A stretch of DNA of 53,807 nt, taken from positions 1 through 53,807 of the forward strand of contig MHOU01000008.1 of NCBI GenBank assembly GCA_001821935.1, written 5' to 3'. Below, piece by piece: positions 39,200-48,874 of the stretch. The notes beneath the pieces were generated by a model, which made no database searches, was not told the origin of the DNA, and saw only the letters and a list, made by a program, of their open reading frames with translations. A program made the position numbers and the translations under genes. This DNA comes from Candidatus Staskawiczbacteria bacterium RIFCSPHIGHO2_02_FULL_43_16. GTDB taxonomy: Bacteria; Patescibacteriota; Minisyncoccia; Minisyncoccales; Staskawiczbacteraceae. Position 1 is the first letter of the stretch. Every line of letters begins with the position of its first letter.

Positions 39200-39214
39200 A
39201 AACTTAGAAAATAT

Positions 39215-39416
39215 ATGGAAAAAGCAGTTATTCTTTCTAAAAAAATGCTATCTGAAGGTAATTTGGTGGTTATCCATCGCAAAGACTACGAGGAGTATTT
39301 GGAATTGAAAAAAATCGTACCAATGGTAATTGCCACCGTGGCTGAAAAACGGGCTATCTACGAAGGAAGAAAACAGATAAAAAATGGGAAATATCTTTCA
39401 TTGGTAAAACTACGCC

Positions 39417-39433
<17 letters not shown>
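39215..39433 (+). CDS. Antitoxin of a RelE-type module
   Basis: 72 residues. Basic and helical, EYLELKKIVPMVIATVAEKRAIYEGRKQIKNGK is the central part; a short, Val-rich start (NLVVIHRKDYEEYLELKK) resembles the DNA-binding half of Phd/RelB-type antitoxins. It overlaps the toxin start by 17 bases, the usual coupling. It probably represses the promoter at 39171. Confidence 0.78.
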
Positions 39434-41142
<1,709 letters not shown>

Positions 41143-41144
41143 TA

Positions 41145-41384
41145 ATGAAACTTTCTGTTTATTCATTAAAAAAAGTGCTATTTTCTGGCCAGGCTCGTCT
41201 TTTAAACTGCAAAACCATGGTGGGCGAGATTACTATATTAGATAATCATGAAACGTATATTGGCGTATTAAAGCCAGGCGTGGCTAAAGTTATTGATACG
41301 GCTAATCAGGAACATTTTTTTGAAATTAAATCGGGATTTTTAGAAGTACGGGAGGGCAATGAAGTGAGGTGTTTGGTGGACTAG
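41145..41384 (+). CDS. atpC: ATP synthase F1 subunit epsilon, N-terminal domain only
   Basis: 79 residues, the beta-sandwich N-terminal domain (LKKVLFSGQARLLNCKTMVGEITILDNHETYIGVLKPGVAKV). The C-terminal two-helix domain that inhibits ATP hydrolysis in other bacteria is missing. Last gene of the operon. Confidence 0.92.
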   Translation: MKLSVYSLKKVLFSGQARLLNCKTMVGEITILDNHETYIGVLKPGVAKVIDTANQEHFFEIKSGFLEVREGNEVRCLVD

Positions 41385-41505
41385 TGGATAACTTGTTTGA
41401 CGTGGTTAATTGCAAAAATGGTATAATTAATAAATCGTTAACATTTTAACGGGGAAAGGTCGTTTTGTTAAAAAAGATTACTATTAATTAATCGATTTTA
41501 AAAAA

Positions 41506-41715
41506 ATGAACATGAAAATGGTAGACATGATCGCCCTTATTTTGTTGGTAGTTGGCGGTTTAAATTGGGGGATCTTAGGACTAACGGGCAGCACCAATGT
41601 GGTATGGATGATCTTTGGCACATGGCCAATGTTGGTTAACCTTATCTATATCTTGGTAGGTTTGTCAGCGGTATATGTTGGCTGGATGGCAATGTCAAAA
41701 AAGGGAGCTATGTAA
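41506..41715 (+). CDS. DUF378 membrane protein
   Basis: 69 residues. MVDMIALILLVVGGLNWGILGL is the DUF378 signature, with a second helix LVNLIYILVGLSAVYVG. Small two-helix membrane protein, common in many bacteria; function unknown. TGGTATAAT at about 41418-41428 and a terminator after it make it a single unit. Confidence 0.92.
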   Translation: MNMKMVDMIALILLVVGGLNWGILGLTGSTNVVWMIFGTWPMLVNLIYILVGLSAVYVGWMAMSKKGAM

Positions 41716-41731
41716 TTTTCTTGCATGCAGC

Positions 41732-41757
41732 AAAAAATCGCCTGAGGGCGATTTTTT
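41732..41757 (+). terminator. Terminator of the DUF378 gene
   Basis: AAAAAATCGCC (41732-41742), loop TGAG, GGCGATTTTTT (41747-41757). Confidence 0.92.
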
Positions 41758-41761
41758 GTTG

Positions 41762-41816
41762 AAACGTTTTTGTGCATTTTTCTGCGTTAAATTCCGCGTT
41801 TTTCCGCGGCGTTACC
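41762..41816. repeat. Intergenic CCGCGGAA/ACGCAGAA repeat, copy 3
   Basis: On the minus strand reads GCCGCGGAAAAACGCGGAAT and TTAACGCAGAAA, matching copies 1 and 2. It abuts the end of the minus-strand zinc-ribbon gene. Confidence 0.65.
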
Positions 41817-41996
41817 TTAGTAACGCTTTGGAGGCCTGTTTTTCTTCCAGCAATCCAAGCAGTAAATAGGCCTGTCTGGGGCCGGTTCAAAAGGAAGTTC
41901 AGTTATTTCTTTACCGCAATCTGAACATTTCCAGTTCCCTTGCACTTTTGGGCGGGGAGTGAAATTTCCGCCCCCATTGTTATTGTTATCGAACAT
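41817..41996 (-). CDS. Small zinc-ribbon protein
   Basis: 59 residues from ATG at 41996. The start MFDNNNNGGGNFTPRP is a flexible linker. CSDCGKEITELPFEPAP and then YCLDCWKKNRPPKRY provide two CxxC pairs, a zinc ribbon of a type common in Patescibacteria. Probably nucleic-acid-binding; no further assignment. A longer start 24 codons upstream exists but adds an unlikely hydrophobic stretch. Confidence 0.8.
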   Translation of the reverse strand: MFDNNNNGGGNFTPRPKVQGNWKCSDCGKEITELPFEPAPDRPIYCLDCWKKNRPPKRY

Positions 41997-42135
41997 GTAT
42001 TTTTTTCTTTGACTAATTAAACGACCTTTTCCTAGATTAATGTAATTGTACCTTTTATTAAAAACCATGTCTAGCGCCAGGTAATTGATTTTTTATGCGG
42101 CAGGGATTAGGATGAAATCAATTAACCGCAAGCAA

Positions 42136-42225
42136 GGTATCCAGCGTAAATGGGGCCGCAAAGAATATTATAGATATTGGCCCCATTTACGAGGTGAATT
42201 TCCTCGCTTCGCTCCGTAAATTCAT
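42136..42225 (+). repeat. Covarying hairpin element, copy A, before the Gmad2/GerMN gene
   Basis: CGTAAATGGGGCC (42145-42157) pairs with GGCCCCATTTACG (42179-42191), 13 bp. Then GAGGTGAATTT, CGCTTCGC and AAATTCAT lead directly into the ATG at 42226. Copy B at 43045-43130 keeps the structure with paired base changes. Confidence 0.88.
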
Positions 42226-43032
42226 ATGAATAAAAATCTCATCATTAGTGTCATTGCGTTAGCCGCCATTATTATCGCGCTCACCGGCCTTTTGCTGTGG
42301 CCTCAAAATACCAATAATAACCCGCCGCAAGATACCGCGGATGTGCGCAACATTTCCGTAAAGGCGGGCGACACGGTGCAGCCTCCGCTAACCATAACCG
42401 GCGAGGCGCGGGGCAGTTGGTTTTTTGAAGCCAGTTTTCCCATTAAAGTTATAGATCAAGACGGCAACGTTTTGGCAAATTCCTATGTGCAGGCTCAAAG
42501 CGAATGGATGACTGCTGATTACGTGCCTTTTCAGGGGGAAATAACTTTTATTGCCAAAAAAGACGGGCCGGGATTTTTGGTCTTCGCCAAAGACAACCCT
42601 TCGGGACTTCCTGAAAATGACAAGGAAATCCGCGTGCCTATCATGTTGAAAATAACTGAAACGGCAAAGGTAAAAGTGTATTTTAGCAAAGGCGACGTCT
42701 GTGAAAATGTGGTAGCGTTGGAAAGGGAAATCCCTAAAACCCAAGCCATTGCCAGCGCCGCATTGCGTGAATTGTTAAAGGGCCCGACAGGGGCGGAAGG
42801 GATTGGGGGGTTTTCAACCAACATTAATTATGGCGTTACCGTAAAAAGCGTGAATATCGTAAACGGCGTGGCAACTGCCGATTTTGATGAAACATTGGGC
42901 GCGCAAGTGGCCGGCGCTTGCAGGGTTACGGCAATCAGGGCCCAAATTGAAAAAACTTTGAAACAATTCCCCACGGTCAAAAGCGTGGTCATTTCCATTA
43001 ACGGAAAAACAGAAGATATTTTGCAGCCGTAG
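42226..43032 (+). CDS. Gmad2/GerMN-domain membrane protein
   Basis: 268 residues. N-terminal hydrophobic anchor (about 5-25). Residues about 40-135 form a Gmad2-like immunoglobulin fold (ISVKAGDTVQPPLTITGEAR, FEASFPIKVIDQDGN). The end has the GerMN pattern: VKVYFSKGDVCENVVALEREI, ALRELLKGPT and VTAIRAQIEKTLKQFPTVKSVVISINGK. An extracytoplasmic protein, common in Patescibacteria and Firmicutes, of unknown role. Confidence 0.9.
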   Translation: MNKNLIISVIALAAIIIALTGLLLWPQNTNNNPPQDTADVRNISVKAGDTVQPPLTITGEARGSWFFEASFPIKVIDQDGNVLANSYVQAQSEWMTADYVPFQGEITFIAKKDGPGFLVFAKDNPSGLPENDKEIRVPIMLKITETAKVKVYFSKGDVCENVVALEREIPKTQAIASAALRELLKGPTGAEGIGGFSTNINYGVTVKSVNIVNGVATADFDETLGAQVAGACRVTAIRAQIEKTLKQFPTVKSVVISINGKTEDILQP

Positions 43033-43044
43033 AAAATATTAATG

Positions 43045-43130
43045 TATCCAGCGCAAATGTGGCCGCAAGGAATGCCATAGATATTAGCCACATTTGCGAG
43101 GTGAATTTATTCGCTTCGCTCCATAAATTC
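43045..43130 (+). repeat. Covarying hairpin element, copy B, before tgt
   Basis: CGCAAATGTGGC (43052-43063) pairs with GCCACATTTGCG (43087-43098), 12 bp. Compared with copy A, a T-A pair became C-G and a G-C pair became T-A, both on two strands together. It also keeps GTATCCAGCG before and CGCTTCGCTCC after the stem, and leads into the tgt ATG at 43131. Confidence 0.88.
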
Positions 43131-44264
43131 ATGAATTTTAAAATTTTAAAAAAATCTAAACTCAGTAATGCCAGATTGGGGTTGATAGAAACATCACACG
43201 GAGTGGTTGAAACTCCGTGTTTGGTTACCGTGGCCACTCAGGCCACGGTAAAAACGTTAACCAGTGAAGAAATTGAACAGGTAAATTCACCCATGCTTAT
43301 TGCCAACACCTTTCATTTACACATCAAGCCAGGTGAACAGTTTTTGAAAAAAGCCGGCGGCATTCACAAGTTTATGAATTTTAATCGGCCTATGATGACG
43401 GATTCAGGCGGCTTTCAAGTATTTTCTTTGGGCTTTGGCCGCGACCACGGCGTGGGGAAAATTCTAAAGCAGGCGCACGATGCCGAAGTGACCGTAAACC
43501 AAAAGCCCAAACATATTAAAATTACTCAAGATGGGGTGTATTTTAAATCTCCCGTTGATGGCCGGCCATTGTTTATCGGCCCGCGCGAAAGTATAAAAAT
43601 CCAGCAAGACATTGGTGCCGATATTATTTTTGCCTTTGACGAATGCACTTCACCGGTGGCCAACCACGAATACACCAAAAGATCATTGGAAAAAACCCAT
43701 GCTTGGGCAAAAATTTGTTTGCAGGTCAAAACATCCAACCAGGCGCTTTTTGGCATTGTCCAGGGCGGAAAGTATAAAGATTTACGGATTGAGAGCGCAA
43801 AATTCATGGCTAGTTTGCCGTTTGACGGTTTTGGCATTGGCGGAGAATTTGGCGACGATAAGCGCCAAATGCCAAAAATGCTTGATTGGGTGATTAAAGA
43901 ATTACCGGAAAAAAAGCCGCGCCATTTATTGGGAGTAGGGCATTTAGACGACATGGAAAAAATGATCAAATGCGGGGTGGACACCTTTGATTGCACTGCA
44001 CCAACCCATTACGCCCGCCGCGGCGTGGCTTTTACTAGCGAAGGCAAGCTGATTATGCGCACCCAAAAATATTTAAAAAAACTGGAACCGTTGGATAAAA
44101 ACTGCGTCTGCCAAGTTTGCCTAAATTACACCAAAGCCTATATTTGTCATTTATTGCGGGCGGGGGAGATCACGGCGTTAAGGTTAATCACTTTTCACAA
44201 TTTGCATTATTTTAACGCCTATGTGGCTAACATTAGGGAGAAGATAAAGCGTGGTGAAATATAG
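43131..44264 (+). CDS. tgt: tRNA-guanine transglycosylase
   Basis: 377 residues from ATG 43131, right after the hairpin element; an ATG at 43077 lies in the hairpin loop and is unlikely. Active-site MMTDSGGFQVFSLG, FAFDECTSP, LFGIVQGGKY and LLGVGHLDDM are all present; the zinc site is CVCQVC with a later His. It exchanges G34 for a queuine precursor in tRNA. No queuosine biosynthesis genes are nearby, so the organism may salvage preQ1 or queuine. Confidence 0.96.
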   Translation: MNFKILKKSKLSNARLGLIETSHGVVETPCLVTVATQATVKTLTSEEIEQVNSPMLIANTFHLHIKPGEQFLKKAGGIHKFMNFNRPMMTDSGGFQVFSLGFGRDHGVGKILKQAHDAEVTVNQKPKHIKITQDGVYFKSPVDGRPLFIGPRESIKIQQDIGADIIFAFDECTSPVANHEYTKRSLEKTHAWAKICLQVKTSNQALFGIVQGGKYKDLRIESAKFMASLPFDGFGIGGEFGDDKRQMPKMLDWVIKELPEKKPRHLLGVGHLDDMEKMIKCGVDTFDCTAPTHYARRGVAFTSEGKLIMRTQKYLKKLEPLDKNCVCQVCLNYTKAYICHLLRAGEITALRLITFHNLHYFNAYVANIREKIKRGEI

Positions 44265-44273
44265 TGAAAGTTT

Positions 44274-44282
44274 TGGTATAAT
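44274..44282 (+). promoter_or_regulatory. Extended -10 of the superoxide dismutase gene, leaderless
   Basis: TGGTATAAT, with TATAAT at 44277-44282. The ATG at 44289 follows after six bases. Confidence 0.78.
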
Positions 44283-44288
44283 GAAACT

Positions 44289-44921
44289 ATGAATAAAAAT
44301 ATTCACACTTTGCCCCAGTTGCCGTATGCATATGATGCGCTGGAACCTTACATTTCAAAAGAAATTATGGAGCTTCATCACGATAAGCATCATGCAGGTT
44401 ATGTTAAAAATTTAAATGAAGCGCTGGAAAAGTTCTCGGAACTTTTTGGAAAATCAGCTGAAGAATTGTTAATGAATTTAAATACGGTACCGGAAGCAAT
44501 TCGTATGGCGGTGCGTAATAATGCTGGCGGACATGTTAACCATTCAATGTTTTGGGAGATAATGAAACCCGGGGGTGGAGGAGAACCAACTGGCGCGCTT
44601 TTAGAAGAAATCAAAAAGACTTTTGGCAGTTTTGAAGAATTCCAAAATACATTCAATGAGGCCGGGGCAAAAAGATTTGGTAGCGGGTGGGTGTGGTTGG
44701 TTAGGACCCATTCGACAGGCTCAGGGCAGGCAAAATTGGAAATCCTATCAACGGCTAACCAAGATAACCCCATGTCCGATGGCCATTATCCGATTATGGG
44801 AAACGACGTTTGGGAGCATGCTTATTATTTGCAATACAAAAATGTTCGGCCGGATTATCTAAAAGCTTGGTGGAACGTGGTCAATTGGCAGGAAGTAGAA
44901 AAAAGATTTAATAAAACATAA
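44289..44921 (+). CDS. Superoxide dismutase, Fe/Mn family
   Basis: 210 residues. The metal ligands and fold are visible: [33 protein letters not shown], and [23 protein letters not shown]. Between GSGWVWLV and [13 protein letters not shown] there are ten residues ([10 protein letters not shown]) where three or four are usual; they are encoded by a repeat-like stretch with TTCGACAGGCTCAGGGCAGG. Fe or Mn cannot be decided. Confidence 0.95.
   Translation: MNKNIHTLPQLPYAYDALEPYISKEIMELHHDKHHAGYVKNLNEALEKFSELFGKSAEELLMNLNTVPEAIRMAVRNNAGGHVNHSMFWEIMKPGGGGEPTGALLEEIKKTFGSFEEFQNTFNEAGAKRFGSGWVWLVRTHSTGSGQAKLEILSTANQDNPMSDGHYPIMGNDVWEHAYYLQYKNVRPDYLKAWWNVVNWQEVEKRFNKT
44708..44732 (+). repeat. Repeat-like insertion in the superoxide dismutase gene
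   Basis: CCATTCGACAGGCTCAGGGC begins the inserted stretch, which adds about six residues in a surface turn between two beta strands. A widely seen TTCGACAGGCTCAGGG-type word; no full palindrome here. Confidence 0.5.
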
Positions 44922-44922
44922 T

Positions 44923-45585
44923 ATGATAACTTTAAACGACGTTAAAAAGAATCCGCAGATTTTAGAATTTATCAACCAGACCGAGCAAGCCATGGAGGCC
45001 TTGCGTTACACTAATCATGGCTTGCGCCATTCGGAAGTGGTTTCCCAAAGGGTCTTGGAAATTTCTACGGCTATAGGGCTGGATGAACGCGAGGGGGAAT
45101 TAGCGGCCATTGCCGGCTTTTGTCATGACATGGGAAATTTTATGACTAGAACCTTGCACCACCATTTTGGGGGGTTGCTGTTCGGCCAGGTATTTACCGG
45201 TCAGTTTGAGCCCAGGGAATTGGCCATGATTATACAAGCAATCTCAAACCACGACAAATACGAAATGAATTTTGTGCACAATGTTTCAGCCTTGGTGGTG
45301 TTGGCGGATAAATCGGATGTGCACCGTAGCCGTGTAGCCAAACAAAGCATGGAAGAAACCAAGTCTGACATTCATGACCGGGTTAATTACGCCACTACGG
45401 AAAGTGCTGTGAAGGTAGATAAAAAAGAAAAGCGGATTACACTGACCCTAAAAATTGATACCAAGTTTTGTCCTATCATAGAATATTTTGAGATTTTTAC
45501 CGAAAGAATGATTTTCTGCCGTAAAGCCGCAAAATTTTTGGGGTATAACTTTGGGTTGGTTATCAATGATTTTCAACTACTTTAA
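44923..45585 (+). CDS. HD-domain phosphohydrolase
   Basis: 220 residues. The HD site is formed by GLRHSEVV, AGFCHDMGN, HHHFGG and SNHDKYE, with metal-binding His and Asp spread as in the HD superfamily. The C-terminal half is beta-rich. Substrates are typically nucleotides or second messengers; not specified here. It overlaps the TrmH gene by one base. Confidence 0.85.
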   Translation: MITLNDVKKNPQILEFINQTEQAMEALRYTNHGLRHSEVVSQRVLEISTAIGLDEREGELAAIAGFCHDMGNFMTRTLHHHFGGLLFGQVFTGQFEPRELAMIIQAISNHDKYEMNFVHNVSALVVLADKSDVHRSRVAKQSMEETKSDIHDRVNYATTESAVKVDKKEKRITLTLKIDTKFCPIIEYFEIFTERMIFCRKAAKFLGYNFGLVINDFQLL

Positions 45586-46046
45586 TGTTGGTCCAAAAAG
45601 ACTTCTTTGTGATTTGTGATAACATCCGTAGCTTGGAAAACATTGGTTCTATTTTCAGGACAGCAGATGCGCTGGGAGTGACGAAGGTTTTTTTATGTGG
45701 GATTTCGGGCAAGCCGCCGGAGGCAAAGATTAGTAAAACTGCGCTCGGCGCAGAAAAAATGGTGCCATGGGAACATCATAAGCAAATATGGCGCCTTATA
45801 GAAAAATTAAAATCTCAAAAAATCGCCATTGTTGCCTTGGAACAAAGTAAAAAATCCGTGGATTATAGCCAATTTAAGCCGCGCTTTCCCATGGCATTAA
45901 TTATCGGCAACGAAGTCAAGGGTGTTTCCAAAAAGGCATTAGAATTATCAGATGCTATTATCAGCCTGCCTATGAAAGGCAAAAAAGAATCATTGAACGT
46001 ATCGGTGGCGTTTGGGGTGGCCGGCTATGAAATCATAAAGCATTAA
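45585..46046 (+). CDS. TrmH/SpoU-family RNA methyltransferase
   Basis: 153 residues. NIRSLENIGSIFRTADALGVTKV is SpoU motif 1, PMALIIGNEVKGVSKKAL motif 2 and ISLPMKGKKESLNVSVAFGVAGYEI motif 3 with the knotted SAM site. 2'-O-methylates a tRNA or rRNA ribose; the position is not predictable from the sequence alone. Confidence 0.95.
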   Translation: MLVQKDFFVICDNIRSLENIGSIFRTADALGVTKVFLCGISGKPPEAKISKTALGAEKMVPWEHHKQIWRLIEKLKSQKIAIVALEQSKKSVDYSQFKPRFPMALIIGNEVKGVSKKALELSDAIISLPMKGKKESLNVSVAFGVAGYEIIKH

Positions 46047-46074
46047 AAAACCACATCCTCCAATGTGGTTTTTG
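46047..46074. terminator. Terminator between convergent genes
   Basis: AAAACCACAT (46047-46056), loop CCTCCA, ATGTGGTTTT (46063-46072), with A and T flanks serving both strands. Confidence 0.85.
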
Positions 46075-46087
46075 GTTGCTTGGGTTA

Positions 46088-46633
46088 CTAGAAATTTTTT
46101 TCTTCTGCTGATGCAAAAGTTATCCGATTGACGGTGGAAACGGGGGGAACGGGATTGGATGAATATTTCATCCTGTACCCATTGGTCATTTTGTATTCTC
46201 CGCCTGCGGGGTCATCCAATAGCACGGGGGTCGCAAATGCCCCTGCAACGGTTTCAATGTGCCGGAATTGATTTTTATTGGCAAGAAAGAGCTGGGTGGC
46301 TAGGTCGTCTTCCCTGACTAGCGCGGAAAGTTCATTGATGCCCCATTCTTTCAAGGCACCAATTATGCGGGTGCCGATATTCCGGTTGCGCAGGGGTGGC
46401 GCAACATAGATGTCGAAAATCCGCTGGCCTTTCAAAAAGGTAAAGCCGGCGATAGACTCGTTTGCCAGGGCGATGACCCCAAGAAGACTTTTCTTTTTTA
46501 CAATGTCCATGAGGTTTTCTTTTTGATAGGGGAAGTCGCCCATGGCTTTCATAAAACCAAGCATGTTGGGGATATCCGTTTCTGCCATAACCCTTATCCG
46601 GTATCTTTGCCTACTGGACTGATTTGAAAGCAT
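46088..46633 (-). CDS. GNAT-family acetyltransferase
   Basis: 181 residues from ATG at 46633, chosen for GGGGAGG five to six bases upstream; a longer frame exists without a site. RIRVMAETDIPNMLGFMKAM opens the domain; FDIYVAPPLRNRNIGTRIIGALKEWG is the acetyl-CoA pyrophosphate loop (RNRNIG) with its helix. Upstream of the site is CCTTTCACAACAAGG, also found before the gene at 20922. Substrate unknown. Confidence 0.85.
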   Translation of the reverse strand: MLSNQSSRQRYRIRVMAETDIPNMLGFMKAMGDFPYQKENLMDIVKKKSLLGVIALANESIAGFTFLKGQRIFDIYVAPPLRNRNIGTRIIGALKEWGINELSALVREDDLATQLFLANKNQFRHIETVAGAFATPVLLDDPAGGEYKMTNGYRMKYSSNPVPPVSTVNRITFASAEEKNF

Positions 46634-46738
46634 GTGAGCCTCCCCTTGTTGTGAAAGGTGCTTTTTGGTTGTAATACCATTTATATTATAGGTTAAATAT
46701 TGATGAAGCGCAAAGGGTCGTGCCACAAATCTGTTATG

Positions 46739-46747
46739 TGGTATAAT
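46739..46747 (+). promoter_or_regulatory. Extended -10 of the thioredoxin-like gene, leaderless
   Basis: TGGTATAAT, TATAAT at 46742-46747, ATG at 46754 after six bases. Confidence 0.78.
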
Positions 46748-46753
46748 ATCCAT

Positions 46754-47239
46754 ATGAAAAAGAATAAGATGTTTTCTTGGTTGTATCGGATTACCCCCCT
46801 GAAAATATCGGCATTGCTCCGTTTGCGAAAGCCACAAAAATATGTGTTGCCAGTGGCCATTGCCGTGGGTGTAGCCGTGGTAGTTTTGGGGGGGCTGATA
46901 TACGCCAATGTGGGGTTTTTAAACATTACCGGATATTTTGAAAAACACGATCCCTATAAAGATAGCATGGTGTTATTTTTCCACAATGAATGCCTTTATT
47001 GCGCCAAGGTTGACGACTATTTACGGGATAGTAATGCGGCCGAAAAACTGCAATACATAAGGTTGAATGTGCTGGAAAGCGACTATAACCGCAATGAATT
47101 GCAGGATAAGGCTCAGACCTGCGGCTTGGATGTTGAAAGCATCGGAGTGCCGTTTTTGTGGGACGGCCAGAGCAAGCAATGCATCATCGGGTATATTGAC
47201 ATTATCAATTTTTTTAATCAGAAGTTGAAAAAACCTTGA
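46754..47239 (+). CDS. Membrane-anchored thioredoxin/glutaredoxin-like protein
   Basis: 161 residues from ATG 46754. A basic start and one membrane helix (about 29-53) precede a thioredoxin-fold domain: MVLFFHNECLYCAKVDDYL with CxxC, then GVPFLWDGQSKQCIIG with cis-Pro. An outward-facing thiol protein, similar in layout to the one at 11669. A MITE-like element follows immediately. Confidence 0.8.
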   Translation: MKKNKMFSWLYRITPLKISALLRLRKPQKYVLPVAIAVGVAVVVLGGLIYANVGFLNITGYFEKHDPYKDSMVLFFHNECLYCAKVDDYLRDSNAAEKLQYIRLNVLESDYNRNELQDKAQTCGLDVESIGVPFLWDGQSKQCIIGYIDIINFFNQKLKKP

Positions 47240-47343
47240 CCCAGCACCACTTTCCTCCAATAATCTATATAGTAGTTTAATAATAATTTTTATAAAAATA
47301 GTTTGACAGATGTGAAAAATTGGTATGGGAAAGTGGTGCTGGG
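47240..47343. mobile_element. 104-bp MITE-like element, copy 3
   Basis: CCCAGCACCACTTTCC (47240-47255) faces GGAAAGTGGTGCTGGG (47328-47343), 16 bp perfect. Flanks TTGA (47236-47239) and TTGA (47344-47347). Here it is not in a prepilin gene but at the end of a thioredoxin-like gene; its insertion site includes the TGA stop. Confidence 0.85.
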
Positions 47344-47478
47344 TTGACACAGGCTTGCGCCTCCCACCATTATAGGCTAAAATGGGGCAATAGTGTTCAT
47401 AACCGGTTTTCGCAATATCGCGAAAGCTTTAAAAAACAAGGTCGATTATCATTAATTATAATTTATTTAAAAAAAATT

Positions 47479-47736
47479 ATGCCAGGAAAAGCAAATTCGG
47501 CTTTTATGAAGCCAATGAAATTAAGCGCTGATTTAGAAGAGGTGGTTGGGAAGGGTCCGATGCCCAGAAGCCAGGTGGTAAAAAATATTTGGGTATATAT
47601 CAAAAAAAATAATCTCCAAAATCCAAAGAACAAAAGGAATATTTTAGCAGATGCGAAACTGAAAGCAGTATTTGGCGGAAAAGGTGAGGTTACCATGTTT
47701 GAAATGACAAAACTCGTTTCAAAACACCTTTCTTAA
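47479..47736 (+). CDS. SWIB/MDM2-domain protein
   Basis: 85 residues from ATG 47479. MKLSADLEEVVGKGPMPRSQVVKNIWVYIKKNNLQNPKNKRNI (by position 12-55) and LKAVFGGKGEVTMFEMTKLVSKHL are the SWIB/MDM2 fold. In bacteria this domain is known mainly from Chlamydiae and Patescibacteria; in Chlamydia it is fused to topoisomerase or stands alone. DNA or chromatin-related role inferred only. Confidence 0.93.
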   Translation: MPGKANSAFMKPMKLSADLEEVVGKGPMPRSQVVKNIWVYIKKNNLQNPKNKRNILADAKLKAVFGGKGEVTMFEMTKLVSKHLS

Positions 47737-47755
47737 TAAATTAAATCGTCAAAAA

Positions 47756-47920
47756 ATGGCAACAGAAGCATATTGCGTAAAATGCAAAGCGAAGCGTATG
47801 ATGAAAGATGAAAAGCAGGTGACCATGAAGGGCAAGGGGGGCAAGGTGCGCCTGGCCATGACGGGAGCCTGTGAAAAGTGCGGGACAAAAATGTTTCGCA
47901 TTATGGGAATGAAAAAATAA
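47756..47920 (+). CDS. DUF5679-type small zinc ribbon
   Basis: 54 residues. MATEAYCVKCKAKRMMKD and ACEKCGTKMFRI give CxxC pairs (C7, C10 and C42, C45 by position), the DUF5679 pattern often found beside SWIB in Patescibacteria. Starts 20 bases after the SWIB stop. Probably binds zinc and nucleic acid. Confidence 0.88.
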   Translation: MATEAYCVKCKAKRMMKDEKQVTMKGKGGKVRLAMTGACEKCGTKMFRIMGMKK

Positions 47921-47950
47921 GAGTTGCCACAGCGCGTTTCGTGGCCAAAG

Positions 47951-47976
47951 AACATCGGATTGCCGGTGTTTTTTGT
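47951..47976 (+). terminator. Terminator after the SWIB/DUF5679 pair
   Basis: ACATCGG, loop ATTG, CCGGTGT, then TTTTTT. Includes one G-T pair. Confidence 0.75.
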
Positions 47977-47989
47977 TGGCAACTGGCGG

Positions 47990-47995
47990 TATAAT
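47990..47995 (+). promoter_or_regulatory. -10 box of the ComEC-like hydrolase gene, leaderless
   Basis: TATAAT at 47990-47995 (in GGTATAAT). The ATG at 48002 follows after six bases. Confidence 0.7.
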
Positions 47996-48001
47996 AGATG
48001 T

Positions 48002-48865
48002 ATGGTTACAAAAAACAAGATATTGCTGGGACTTGTTGCCATGGTGGTTGTTTTGGATTTTTTGGTTTTTAAAGAAGTTTTCATGTTGGCGGGCCCGCGC
48101 TATTTGAACGTGGAAATACTGGATGTCGGGCAGGGGGACTCCATATTTATCCGGACTCCGGCGCACAGGAACATAGTCATTGACGGCGGGCCGGATGCGG
48201 CGGTTTTAAGCAAATTATCGGGGCGGTTGCCCTTTTGGCAAAAATCGTTGGATGTGGTTATCCTCACCCACCCTGACGCGGACCACCTGATGGGAATATT
48301 AGAAATACTGAAAAAATATAAAGCAGATTACATTGTCTGGACCGGCATGGAGCGTGAGGGGGCAAATTACCAAGAGTGGCTTTCGCTGTTGCAAAAAGCC
48401 AAAGAGCGGGGAAGTCAGATTATTATTGCCAAGCCGGGGCTTGTGATAACTTCTGGCGGGGCGGCGGTTGAGGTGTTGCATCCATTTGAAAATTTAGAAG
48501 GCCAGTTTTTTAAAGAAGCTAATGATACGGGGATAGTCGCACGTCTGGCCTACGGTAAAAAATCATTTTTATTTACCGCGGATATTTCCAGCAAGGTTGA
48601 AGAGCAGTTGGTAACGGCGGGAGGCGTTGCTTCAGACGTATTAAAAGTGGCGCACCACGGGTCTAAATATTCTTCTTTTGAAAGTTTTTTGCAGGCTGTT
48701 AATCCAAAAGTGGCCGTCATTTCTGTGGGCGGGGAAAATACCTATGGTCACCCCACGCCGGAAGTTTTGCAAAGGTTGGCGAAATTTGGTATAACGGTTT
48801 TGAGGACAGATCAGCGGGGGGATATTAAGTTTGTAAGCGATGGAGAGAAGATTCAAATAAAATAA
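48002..48865 (+). CDS. ComEC/Rec2-like metallo-beta-lactamase-fold hydrolase
   Basis: 287 residues from ATG 48002. One membrane helix (about 6-28) then VEILDVGQGDSIFIRTPA, VILTHPDADHLMGILEIL (HxDxDH) and LKVAHHGSKYSSFESFL plus SVGGENTYGHPTPEVL; these are the marks of the ComEC C-terminal domain. The channel part of ComEC is missing, so it is a separate nuclease or hydrolase anchored outside, possibly used in DNA uptake together with the pilus operon. Confidence 0.9.
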   Translation: MVTKNKILLGLVAMVVVLDFLVFKEVFMLAGPRYLNVEILDVGQGDSIFIRTPAHRNIVIDGGPDAAVLSKLSGRLPFWQKSLDVVILTHPDADHLMGILEILKKYKADYIVWTGMEREGANYQEWLSLLQKAKERGSQIIIAKPGLVITSGGAAVEVLHPFENLEGQFFKEANDTGIVARLAYGKKSFLFTADISSKVEEQLVTAGGVASDVLKVAHHGSKYSSFESFLQAVNPKVAVISVGGENTYGHPTPEVLQRLAKFGITVLRTDQRGDIKFVSDGEKIQIK

Positions 48866-48874
48866 TTCACCACT

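Noticed and set aside
43059-43130. Longer tgt with a start inside the hairpin element
   Set aside because: The extra 24 residues come from the repeat and copy A is non-coding; homology begins after 43131.
47320-47478. Extension of the SWIB gene upstream with ESGAG, as a third prepilin
   Set aside because: The ESGAG comes from the MITE end; no Phe-Thr-Leu-Ile-Glu helix follows, and the SWIB domain starts at 47479.
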